This document shows positions 1-4,990 of a stretch of 5,026 nt of DNA, in pieces. Source of the stretch: Desulfobacteria bacterium. GTDB lineage: Bacteria > Desulfobacterota > Desulfobacteria > Desulfobacterales > C00003060. Numbering within the stretch: the stretch's first letter is position 1; each line of letters starts with the position of its first letter. The translations under genes were made by a program, and so were the position numbers. The notes beneath the pieces are model-generated. The model saw nothing but the letters and a program-made list of their open reading frames with translations, made no database searches and was not told where the DNA came from. Where the stretch lies: the NCBI GenBank assembly GCA_030145035.1, contig JAQYWL010000114.1, positions 1 to 5,026 of the forward strand, read 5' to 3'.

Positions 1-1586
1 ATTTAGAAAGACAGAAAACCCTTTCAGTGCATGCGATCAAAGACAAAACCTGTGATTTTACCACTAAATACTTTGCTGTCTACCATTTACAATGCCTTGC
101 CCAAACACATCCTGAGATTATTGGCCGAGAGACCATTTCCACCCTGGAAGGGCTTCTTAAAAATTCAGGGTTTTCTCGTCAAAGACAGGGCTTCTTCCTA
201 TTCAGGCTAGCCGCTGACACGCTAACTTCTGTTATCGTCCATTCCAAAGATAAATCCATGGCCGACCAGGCACTCTCTGCCCTTAAGAACATCCTTGGCA
301 CGACCACTGGGCATGCTCATCGAGTGAGTGCTGAGGCCCTGGGCGCCCTCCCATTTTCAATTCACGGCCCTGACATAAAGGGTGCCATCATAGAAAATGT
401 GCCCCGGGCGAACTGGCAGCAAATATTGGATGAAAAGGGCCTTAAGATTTTTTCTCCTCCTGCATTTATCGGAAGGAGTTTAGTCGCTCCACTTGATCAA
501 GGAAACAGATTGTTGGTCTTCAAACTGGCCCTGGCCGACGATTCTCCTGACTCCCTATTCAGAGAAGCCCTTTGGATGGAACATCTTCGTGCAGAAAGCT
601 ATCCTTTTCCTTTGAGGTTTAATATTCCTGTGGCAATAAAGATTGAGGATACCTATGTATTCAGCTTAAAGGATGTGCCTGTAAGGGCGTCTCAGAACAT
701 AGACCTTCATCCAAAAGGATATGCCATTGGTTTTATTGCTGATAAGGGTTATTTCACCTATCCTAACGATTCTAGAATGGAAAGACGACTCACTGATAAA
801 GAATTCAGAGAGGTTATGTTCAGAAATGCCTGGCTGTTAGGAAAACTGACCTCTTTGGGCATTGTCCATTCTGCTCCTATCCCCCTCTTTCATAACCGGG
901 TTCAAACGTGCAGAAGAAGAGATCATGGCCTCTATGAATGGTTCCGAGCAGGGCGGCTTGACAGGTGGCTTGATTCCTGCGCCTATCCCAATCTTGGTGT
1001 TACAGGCATCAGGGACCTCGAACACTTAATTACCTTCAAAGGCCCGAGCCGGAATCTTTACCGCCATATCGGCAGCCATATTCTGAGCCTGTTATTGATA
1101 ACAGGTAGCTATTTTCGTAACAAAGATAGAGGCAAAGTCGGGTTTGATAAGCACGCCAAGCCTGTGGATGCTCGGGACCTTTTTGACAAACAAGTCTTTA
1201 AGGAGATTATCCGGGGAGTTTTTCTTAGTTACTACCATGGGTTTGTAGAAACAGAATTCAGGGGAGGGTTCCCTTTCAATCTGGATGAAGTTACTTCCCG
1301 CATGATCGAAGAAATGGGCGTAGATCGCCATATGGAAGAGATATTAAGAGTCGCAGACCAAAAAGAAATGAGTGATGAAGAGTTCATGTGTTTCTTGGGA
1401 GAGAGAGGATATTCTGACCAGAAAATAAACGAACTTCAAAAAGGAATCAAAGATATCGTTATCCATAGCGGGCCACACTTGGGTGGGTTTAACGAAACTA
1501 TATCACTGCCCGAACTCATTGAGTCGGTAGCAACGATCTCCGCTTTATGTATCGCAGGCAGATATTGGAGAGAAAGCTTTTGCTAG
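1..1586 (+). CDS. SidJ-related pseudokinase-like protein, 5' partial
   Basis: The reading frame is open from the left edge (first full codon at 3) to TAG at 1584-1586. A GTG at 27 could be read as a start, but the codons before it stay open and no ribosome binding site precedes it, so the true start is probably outside the window. Counting from the codon at 27, residues 1 to about 115 are helix-rich and HEAT-like, with no signal peptide. From about 140 a kinase-like N-lobe can be guessed: a glycine-containing stretch (FIGRSLVAPLDQGN), a beta3-like lysine in LLVFKLA (K166), and candidate alpha-C glutamates E180/E185. A motif HSAPIPLFHN (281-290) lies where a catalytic loop would be, without a canonical HRD, DFG or HxDxxxxN. 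I recall similar proteins of sulfate-reducing bacteria being annotated as SidJ-related pseudokinases; SidJ itself is a calmodulin-activated glutamylase with a kinase fold. Coding status is secure, the family assignment moderate, the substrate unknown. It runs convergent to the Rrf2 gene with a 58-bp gap. Confidence 0.7.
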   Translation, partial: LERQKTLSVHAIKDKTCDFTTKYFAVYHLQCLAQTHPEIIGRETISTLEGLLKNSGFSRQRQGFFLFRLAADTLTSVIVHSKDKSMADQALSALKNILGTTTGHAHRVSAEALGALPFSIHGPDIKGAIIENVPRANWQQILDEKGLKIFSPPAFIGRSLVAPLDQGNRLLVFKLALADDSPDSLFREALWMEHLRAESYPFPLRFNIPVAIKIEDTYVFSLKDVPVRASQNIDLHPKGYAIGFIADKGYFTYPNDSRMERRLTDKEFREVMFRNAWLLGKLTSLGIVHSAPIPLFHNRVQTCRRRDHGLYEWFRAGRLDRWLDSCAYPNLGVTGIRDLEHLITFKGPSRNLYRHIGSHILSLLLITGSYFRNKDRGKVGFDKHAKPVDARDLFDKQVFKEIIRGVFLSYYHGFVETEFRGGFPFNLDEVTSRMIEEMGVDRHMEEILRVADQKEMSDEEFMCFLGERGYSDQKINELQKGIKDIVIHSGPHLGGFNETISLPELIESVATISALCIAGRYWRESFC

Positions 1587-1644
1587 CAGACCCCGGTCCT
1601 TACTCCACATCTTTTCAGCAATCCTTCATCTTCTAAGAAGTTAT

Positions 1645-2067
1645 TTAGTTATTTAAGGACGTCCCCCTTTCCCGCACCCTTTCCCGCAAAGTTATGGAAT
1701 TGAGCTTATCGGACATTGCCTTTGTTGCCTCTTTCCATATGCTGCGGGTCAAACAATCCTCGGATTTGTCGCACATATCAGGATTTTCAATGCACTCCGA
1801 CAGGTTGATTCCACCTTCGAGGAGGCCTACAATTTCTCCGATAGAAATTTCATTCGGGCTCTTTGTGAGCATATGACCTCCTTTGGGCCCCCGAATACTC
1901 TCCACATAACCAGCCTTCTTCAACGGAATAATGAGCTGCTCAAGATACTTGACTGAGACATCCACCCGCTTTGCAATGTCACCTATCTGCACAGGCCCCT
2001 CATCATAATGTTTTGCCATATCGAGCACCATCCTTGTTCCATAACGAGCTTTAGTTGACAATTTCAT
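1645..2067 (-). CDS. Rrf2/IscR-family Fe-S type transcriptional regulator
   Basis: The 140-residue protein has the usual Rrf2 length and start (MKLSTKARYG). A winged helix-turn-helix fills residues 1 to about 65, with a recognition-helix region around 37-49 and the wing signature RGPKGG at 59-64. Three cysteines, C92, C99 and C105 (CX6CX5C), lie where IscR has its [2Fe-2S] ligands (C92, C98, C104), so a cluster-sensing regulator is likely; whether it senses cluster supply, oxygen, NO or sulfur redox state cannot be read from sequence. The start is set by AGGGGG at 2075-2080 (minus sense), 7 nt before ATG. Only 15 nt separate it from the stop of the small coding-like stretch upstream, suggesting co-transcription. 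It is divergent from the dsr promoter at 2350-2378, which suggests control of dsr genes (inference). The arginine-rich tail RERVRERG comes from a 12-bp tandem duplication. No rho-independent terminator is visible in the gap to the convergent gene. Confidence 0.93.
   Translation of the reverse strand: MKLSTKARYGTRMVLDMAKHYDEGPVQIGDIAKRVDVSVKYLEQLIIPLKKAGYVESIRGPKGGHMLTKSPNEISIGEIVGLLEGGINLSECIENPDMCDKSEDCLTRSIWKEATKAMSDKLNSITLRERVRERGTSLNN
1663..1688 (-). repeat. 12-bp tandem duplication forming a G-quadruplex motif
   Basis: CCCTTTCCCGCA occurs twice in perfect tandem on the + strand (1665-1676 and 1677-1688). Read on the minus strand together with 1663-1664, it gives four G-tracts separated by three-base loops (GGG-AAA-GGG-TGC-GGG-AAA-GGGGG, 1663-1685), a canonical G-quadruplex pattern. 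It lies in the last codons of the Rrf2 gene on the coding (mRNA) strand and encodes its RERVRERG tail. The repeat and pattern are direct observations; folding and any effect on 3'-end formation are inference. Confidence 0.8.
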
Positions 2068-2236
2068 GGTACAACCCCCTGCTTATGTTGCAGTCTCTTT
2101 CCCTTTGTTCCTCTCAATGCACCGCGCCTTGCCCTTCACCCCTATCTTATTGATCGTGCCCATGGGCAATTCAGGGCTCAGCCCACATTTTCCATAATAA
2201 TTCCAAGGCTCTGGAATTCTTGATTTGAGGATATCG

Positions 2237-2278
2237 GGCCTAGTGGCTACTAGAATAATATAGAATAGCCTGTAGGCC
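2237..2278. promoter_or_regulatory. 42-bp interrupted dyad, possible operator
   Basis: The outer halves are exactly symmetric about 2257.5: GGCCTA (2237-2242) pairs with TAGGCC (2273-2278), and GGCTA (2245-2249) pairs with TAGCC (2266-2270), with two unpaired bases between segments in each arm and a 16-base A/T-rich centre. It overlaps the possible minus-strand promoter below and so could be an operator for the Rrf2 gene. It also overlaps the small coding-like stretch, and interrupted dyads of this size can arise by chance, so confidence is low. Confidence 0.3.
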
Positions 2279-2290
2279 TCGCCCTGTCAA
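2262..2290 (-). promoter_or_regulatory. Possible sigma70-type promoter for rrf2
   Basis: Read on the minus strand: a perfect -35 TTGACA at 2290-2285, 17-bp spacer, and -10 TATTCT at 2267-2262 (4 of 6 consensus). It would start transcripts near 2255, leaving a leader of about 190 nt before the Rrf2 ATG. The main doubt is that it lies inside the small coding-like stretch at 2083-2306; if that is a live gene, this would be an internal promoter or a coincidence. Confidence 0.35.
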
Positions 2291-2349
2291 GCAGGTAGTA
2301 TGGCATAAAACAAAATAAATATTTATCCGACGAGGGCCCAAAGAAAGTC

Positions 2350-2378
2350 TTGACAAAGTGCTGCTACTATAATATAGA
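2350..2378 (+). promoter_or_regulatory. Sigma70-type promoter reading toward the dsr genes
   Basis: Perfect -35 TTGACA at 2350-2355, 17-bp spacer, and -10 TATAGA at 2373-2378 (4 of 6), embedded in an A/T-rich tract that continues to about 2395. An 11-bp palindrome CTATA-A-TATAG (2367-2377) overlaps the -10 and could be an operator. No credible intact ORF starts between here and dsrK at 2764, so the promoter probably served dsrM before most of that gene was lost, and may now drive dsrK through the palindromic element. Confidence 0.55.
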
Positions 2379-2433
2379 TAAATTTAATATATAAAGAAGA
2401 CCTCCTTTTGCTGGATTCTCCCTTTATACATAG

Positions 2434-2461
2434 TGCCTGAACGAAAAGTCATATTCAGGCA
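2434..2461. repeat. 8-bp inverted repeat abutting the palindromic element (left)
   Basis: TGCCTGAA (2434-2441) and TTCAGGCA (2454-2461) are exact complements around a 12-base loop. The right arm ends at the first base of the large palindromic element. It could be a hairpin in the leader RNA or part of the element's end structure; it lacks a following T-run, so it is not an obvious terminator. Confidence 0.6.
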
Positions 2462-2615
2462 AAATCCGAATATCGAAACCCGAAATCCGAAACAAATTCG
2501 AATACCGAATGACAAAATGACCAAAACTAATACATTGAAAATGCTATGTTTTTGTCATTGGAGCATTTCTATTTCTGTCATTGTTTCGGATTTCGTGTTT
2601 CGGATTTCGAATTTT
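2461..2615. mobile_element. MITE-like palindromic repeat element (~155 bp)
   Basis: The ends, 2461-2495 and 2581-2615, are inverted copies matching at 30 of 35 positions with no gaps, built from short units such as CGAAATCCGAAACAA. The interior also carries related inverted pieces (AATGACAAAA on the left; TTTTTGTCATT and CTGTCATTG on the right). No transposase is encoded. Sequences of this style, whose conceptual translations read like RISDFVFRISNF, are a repeat type I recall as widespread in Desulfobacterota and some other environmental genomes. Short + strand frames across it are artefacts. It lies exactly where dsrM would be expected, so it is the probable site or agent of the dsrM truncation. 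No clear target-site duplication is visible. Confidence 0.75.
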
Positions 2616-2644
2616 TGACCGAAAAAACAGAGGTTTTCGGTCAA
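2615..2644. repeat. 11-bp perfect inverted repeat abutting the palindromic element (right)
   Basis: TTGACCGAAAA (2615-2625) and TTTTCGGTCAA (2634-2644) are exact complements around the 8-base loop AACAGAGG. The left arm begins at the last base of the large palindromic element, and the recognisable dsrM coding sequence starts just to the right. No T-run follows on the + strand. It may be a hairpin that is part of the element or a scar at the rearrangement junction. Confidence 0.75.
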
Positions 2645-2646
2645 GG

Positions 2647-2745
2647 ACTACATATGAGGCATACGAAGACGAATTCAGAGAGAAGATGATAGAAGCCGGA
2701 TTGCCGGTAGAAGAACAAGCAGCATCGCCATCAGAAAAAGAATAA
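2647..2745 (+). pseudogene. dsrM: 3' remnant of dsrM (cytochrome b subunit of DsrMKJOP)
   Basis: An open frame ending at TAA 2743-2745 encodes a charged C-terminal tail containing EDEFREKMIEAGLPVE and ending SPSEKE, about 33 residues in all. The frame continues leftward without stops into the palindromic repeat, but there the residues are repeat-derived. The tail stops 18 nt before the dsrK start, the position the 3' end of dsrM holds in dsrMKJOP operons, and it resembles a soluble cytoplasmic tail of a membrane protein. An intact DsrM is roughly 300 residues or more with several membrane helices and haem-b histidines; none of that is present and no usable start codon precedes the tail. Assignment rests on position and tail style, not on a conserved domain. 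Confidence 0.5.
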
Positions 2746-2763
2746 ATCTGCAAAGGAGTAGTA

Positions 2764-4443
2764 ATGGCTGACATACCAAAAAGCTGGAAGGTTCCGCCAC
2801 CAAAAGCCTGGAAGCTTTCGACACCCGAGGAGTTGGTGAAGGACGTCGATCACAAACGCTACACTCTGGGGTTAGAGAAGGGGTGGATGAGGGAACTCCC
2901 GGTTGAGATCAAACCGGGGATGCATTGTCATGCGGCCTTGCCGAAAAGGCTTGAAACCGTGGGGATGCCGAACCCGAGACAGTGGTCGGCAATGGATGAG
3001 GACTGGAAGCTGCCCAGAAACTGGAAAGAGATCATCTTAGAAGGATTCAAGGATCGGCTCGGCAGGTTCCGCTCTTTCCAGCTCTTTATGGATATCTGTG
3101 TGAGGTGCGGTGCCTGTGCAGACAAGTGCCACTACTTCATCGGCTCCGCAGACCCCAAGAATATGCCTGTTCTCAGAGCAGAGCTTCTGAGATCGATATA
3201 TCGAAAGTATTTCACAACAGCAGGAAAGCTTTTGGGGCCGATTGCCGGAGCAAGAGAACTCACGTATGACGTACTAAAAGAGTGGTGGTACTATTTGTAC
3301 CAGTGCACGGAATGCCGGCGCTGCTCCATTTACTGCCCTTACGGCATTGATACGGCCGAGATCACCATGATGGGCAGGGAACTGACCAATCTGCTGGGCC
3401 TAAACATCGACTGGATTGCAGCGCCTGTTGCCTTTTGTTACAGAACCGGTAATCACATGGGCATTCAGCCCCACGCCTACAAGGATATGATCGAGTTTTT
3501 CCTGGATGAAATTGAGAATGTCACTGGCGTCCGGATGTCGCCAACCTTCAACAGAAAGGGCGCTGAGATCCTCTTTATTACGCCCTCTGGTGACGTGTTT
3601 GGCGATCCCGGTACTTACACTTGCATGGGCTATCTCATTCTGTTCCACGAGTTGGGCCTGGACGTTACCTGGAGCACGTATGCCTCTGAAGGCGGGAACT
3701 TTGGTTTGTTTACCTCCAATGAGATGATGAAGAGGCTCAACGCCAAGATGTATGCGGAAGCCAAACGCTTGGGGGTGAAATGGATACTTGGCGGGGAATG
3801 CGGCCACATGTGGCGGGTCATCAACCAGTATATGGGCACCATGAACCTCGACATTGCCGAGGGCAGTAAGTTGGAGGAACCGGTCTCTCCGATTACCGGG
3901 ACCAAGTTCGAGAATGCCAAATCGACGAAGATGGTTCACATCACGGAATTTACGGCAGACCTGATCAGGCATAACAAGCTAAAACTAGATCCGAGCAGAA
4001 ACGATCACTTGAAGGTCACCTACCATGATTCGTGTAATCCTTCTCGGGCCATGGGGCTTTTTGAGGAGCCTCGGTATGTCATCAAGAATGTGTGCAATCA
4101 CTTCTATGACATGCCGCCAGGCACCATCCGCGAGCAGACCTTCTGCTGTGGAGGCGGGTCCGGTTTGAATGCAGGCGAGGATATGGAGCTGAGGATGCGC
4201 GGGGGGCTGCCCAGGGCCAATGCTGTGAGATACGTCCATGAGAAATACGGCGTGAACAGGCTTGCCTGTATCTGTGCTATTGATCGGGCCGTCTTGCCAA
4301 ACCTCATGGAATACTTCGTTCCAGAAGTAGATGTCAGCGGAACTCACGAGCTGGTGGCAAATGCCATGATATTAGAGGGAGAAAAGGAAAAGACAGTAGA
4401 TTTACGTGGTGAACCCATTCCGGGAAGGGAGGAAAGCGAGTGA
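2764..4443 (+). CDS. dsrK: DsrK, HdrD-like Fe-S subunit of the DsrMKJOP complex
   Basis: The 559-residue cytoplasmic protein has no membrane helices, and its length fits DsrK. Two [4Fe-4S] ferredoxin motifs are complete: C112-C115-C118-C122 (CVRCGACADKC) and C181-C184-C187-C191 followed by proline (CTECRRCSIYCP). The C-terminal half carries a heterodisulfide-reductase-type CCG module: C424 in YHDSCNPSR, C461-C462 in CCGGG, and C502/C504 in ACICA. The last pair is CxC where the generic CCG motif has CxxC. An earlier, degenerate CCG half includes C346 in GGECGH. In the family this module binds the noncubane catalytic cluster that acts on thiols; the proposed substrate is oxidised DsrC, with electrons from DsrM. 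AAGGAG at 2753-2758, 5 nt before ATG, fixes the start. The gene is intact but flanked by a dsrM remnant and a dsrJ remnant; dsrC follows, where dsrJOP would be expected. Confidence 0.95.
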   Translation: MADIPKSWKVPPPKAWKLSTPEELVKDVDHKRYTLGLEKGWMRELPVEIKPGMHCHAALPKRLETVGMPNPRQWSAMDEDWKLPRNWKEIILEGFKDRLGRFRSFQLFMDICVRCGACADKCHYFIGSADPKNMPVLRAELLRSIYRKYFTTAGKLLGPIAGARELTYDVLKEWWYYLYQCTECRRCSIYCPYGIDTAEITMMGRELTNLLGLNIDWIAAPVAFCYRTGNHMGIQPHAYKDMIEFFLDEIENVTGVRMSPTFNRKGAEILFITPSGDVFGDPGTYTCMGYLILFHELGLDVTWSTYASEGGNFGLFTSNEMMKRLNAKMYAEAKRLGVKWILGGECGHMWRVINQYMGTMNLDIAEGSKLEEPVSPITGTKFENAKSTKMVHITEFTADLIRHNKLKLDPSRNDHLKVTYHDSCNPSRAMGLFEEPRYVIKNVCNHFYDMPPGTIREQTFCCGGGSGLNAGEDMELRMRGGLPRANAVRYVHEKYGVNRLACICAIDRAVLPNLMEYFVPEVDVSGTHELVANAMILEGEKEKTVDLRGEPIPGREESE

Positions 4444-4508
4444 TGTATGAGGGAGGTAAAATTATCGCCGGCATTATCATCGATCTTGCTTTTTGTATAA
4501 GTAGCTAA
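4443..4508 (+). pseudogene. dsrJ: 5' remnant of dsrJ (periplasmic cytochrome c subunit)
   Basis: ATG at 4443-4445 overlaps the dsrK stop codon (TGATG), with GGGAGG at 4427-4432 ten bases upstream. The peptide begins MYEGGKIIAGIII, which matches the N-terminal signal anchor style of DsrJ as I remember it (MY..GKII.G). It then reads DLAFCISS and stops at TAA 4506-4508 after 21 residues. A real DsrJ is a triheme cytochrome c with CXXCH motifs; none follow here. The similarity seems to fade between about 4480 and 4500, which would be the junction. The overlapping start is typical of dsrK-dsrJ operon coupling, so the fragment shows that dsrK came from a dsrMKJOP operon. Confidence 0.6.
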
Positions 4509-4546
4509 TAATGTTAAACATTAATTAAGGAAAGGAGGGTAGTGGC

Positions 4547-4864
4547 ATGCCAACTATTGAGTTTGAAGGGAAAACCTTTACCGTGGATGAGGACGGTTTC
4601 ATTGATGACTATGCGAACTGGTGTCCGGAGTGGGTCCGCTATGTGAAGTCGACCGAGGGGATTGATGAACTAAATGATGAGCATTCCAAGTGCGTAGCTT
4701 TCTTGCGGGATTACTACGAGAAGAACGGAATTGCTCCTATGGTTCGGATCTTTTCCAAGGTCACCGGTTTCAAGCTGAAGCACATCTATGAGCTGTTCCC
4801 ATCCGGCCCGGGCAAAGGCGCGTGCAAGATGGCCGGTCTTCCCAAACCGACCGGATGCGTCTAA
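4547..4864 (+). CDS. dsrC: DsrC, sulfur-carrier substrate protein of sulfite reductase
   Basis: The 105-residue protein has typical DsrC/TusE length and no signal peptide. The C-terminal arm reads GPGKGACKMAGLPKPTGCV and has both redox cysteines, C93 and the penultimate C104, separated by ten residues. This is the pattern of true DsrC, as opposed to TusE-like paralogues with only the last cysteine. In sulfate reducers DsrC accepts sulfur from sulfite at DsrAB, forms a trisulfide between these cysteines, and is reduced again through DsrK of the membrane complex. Two further cysteines, C26 and C49, are present. A near-perfect AAAGGAGG at 4531-4538, 8 nt before ATG, predicts strong translation, fitting an abundant protein. 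It lies downstream of the dsrJ remnant and upstream of dsrA; the A/T-rich stretch at 4495-4530 may hold its own promoter, but no convincing -35/-10 pair was found. Confidence 0.97.
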   Translation: MPTIEFEGKTFTVDEDGFIDDYANWCPEWVRYVKSTEGIDELNDEHSKCVAFLRDYYEKNGIAPMVRIFSKVTGFKLKHIYELFPSGPGKGACKMAGLPKPTGCV

Positions 4865-4880
4865 GGCACGATTTTTGGTT

Positions 4881-4905
4881 TTGTGAAACAATTCGGACGT
4901 CCGAA
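4881..4905. promoter_or_regulatory. Rex-like half-site merged with a 14-bp palindrome, dsrC-dsrA gap
   Basis: TTGTGAA (4881-4887) is an exact left half of the Rex redox-repressor consensus TTGTGAA-N4-TTCACAA. After four bases (ACAA) comes TTCGGAC, matching the right half at 4 of 7 positions. The same right half opens a perfect 14-bp palindrome TTCGGACGTCCGAA (4892-4905). The 126-bp gap also has TAACGTTA (4955-4962). Rex control of sulfate-respiration genes is reported in Desulfovibrio, so the site is plausible upstream of dsrA, but it is an imperfect match. The palindrome could equally be another regulator's operator. No clear -35/-10 pair is visible here. Confidence 0.3.
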
Positions 4906-4990
4906 AAAGACATCTTTTGAACGACAACGAGGTACAGAGTCTTCTTGTATCACATAACGTTACAGATCCCAAAAGAATGGAGGTAGAATA

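Larger units (their letters stand above)
2083..2306 (-). pseudogene. Small unknown gene upstream of rrf2, apparently frameshifted
   Basis: Reading leftward, a stop-free frame runs from 2286 to TAA at 2085-2083 (67 codons) and looks protein-like. It contains EAYRLFYIILVATRPDILKS, then IPEPWNYYGKCGL, PMGTINKIG and KARCIERNKGKE. It has two cysteines and a basic tail. The frame has no good start: an in-frame TGA lies at 2289-2287. In the neighbouring frame an ATG at 2306-2304 begins MPYYLLD and stops at 2252-2250. Restoring one base somewhere in 2250-2286 would join the two into a protein of about 73 residues. The stop lies 15 nt before the Rrf2 ATG, a typical operon spacing. No Shine-Dalgarno sequence precedes the ATG at 2306. 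I do not recognise the family. The stretch may be a real gene with a sequencing error, a decayed gene, or the 3' end of a lost gene; a shorter ORF from ATG 2163-2161 (26 residues) is also possible. Confidence 0.45.

Noticed and set aside
1587..1644. Bidirectional terminator between the convergent genes
   Set aside because: Only trivial palindromes (CTTCTAAGAAG, GACCCCGGTC) occur and none has a usable loop followed by a T-run.
2368..2373. Perfect TATAAT as -10 for the TTGACA at 2350
   Set aside because: The spacing would be only 12 bp; TATAGA at 2373-2378 gives the standard 17 bp.
2433..2618. 61-residue + strand ORF and an overlapping 76-residue minus ORF (2544-2774)
   Set aside because: Both are translations of the palindromic repeat and its flanks (RISDF-like peptides); neither has a ribosome binding site, and the minus one runs across the dsrM tail and the dsrK start.
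2434..2644. The hairpins as rho-independent terminators or a CRISPR array
   Set aside because: No T-run follows the outer stems on the + strand, and the repeats are inverted, not evenly spaced direct repeats with unique spacers.
3400..3972. 190-residue minus-strand ORF, with other minus ORFs in 3630-4347
   Set aside because: They are shadows of dsrK, whose frame has complete Fe-S and CCG motifs; the opposite-strand peptides show no domain pattern.
4509..4523. TAATGT-TAA-ACATTA hairpin before dsrC as a terminator or operator
   Set aside because: It is a six-base A/T stem with a three-base loop and no T-run, easily produced by chance in an A/T-rich gap.
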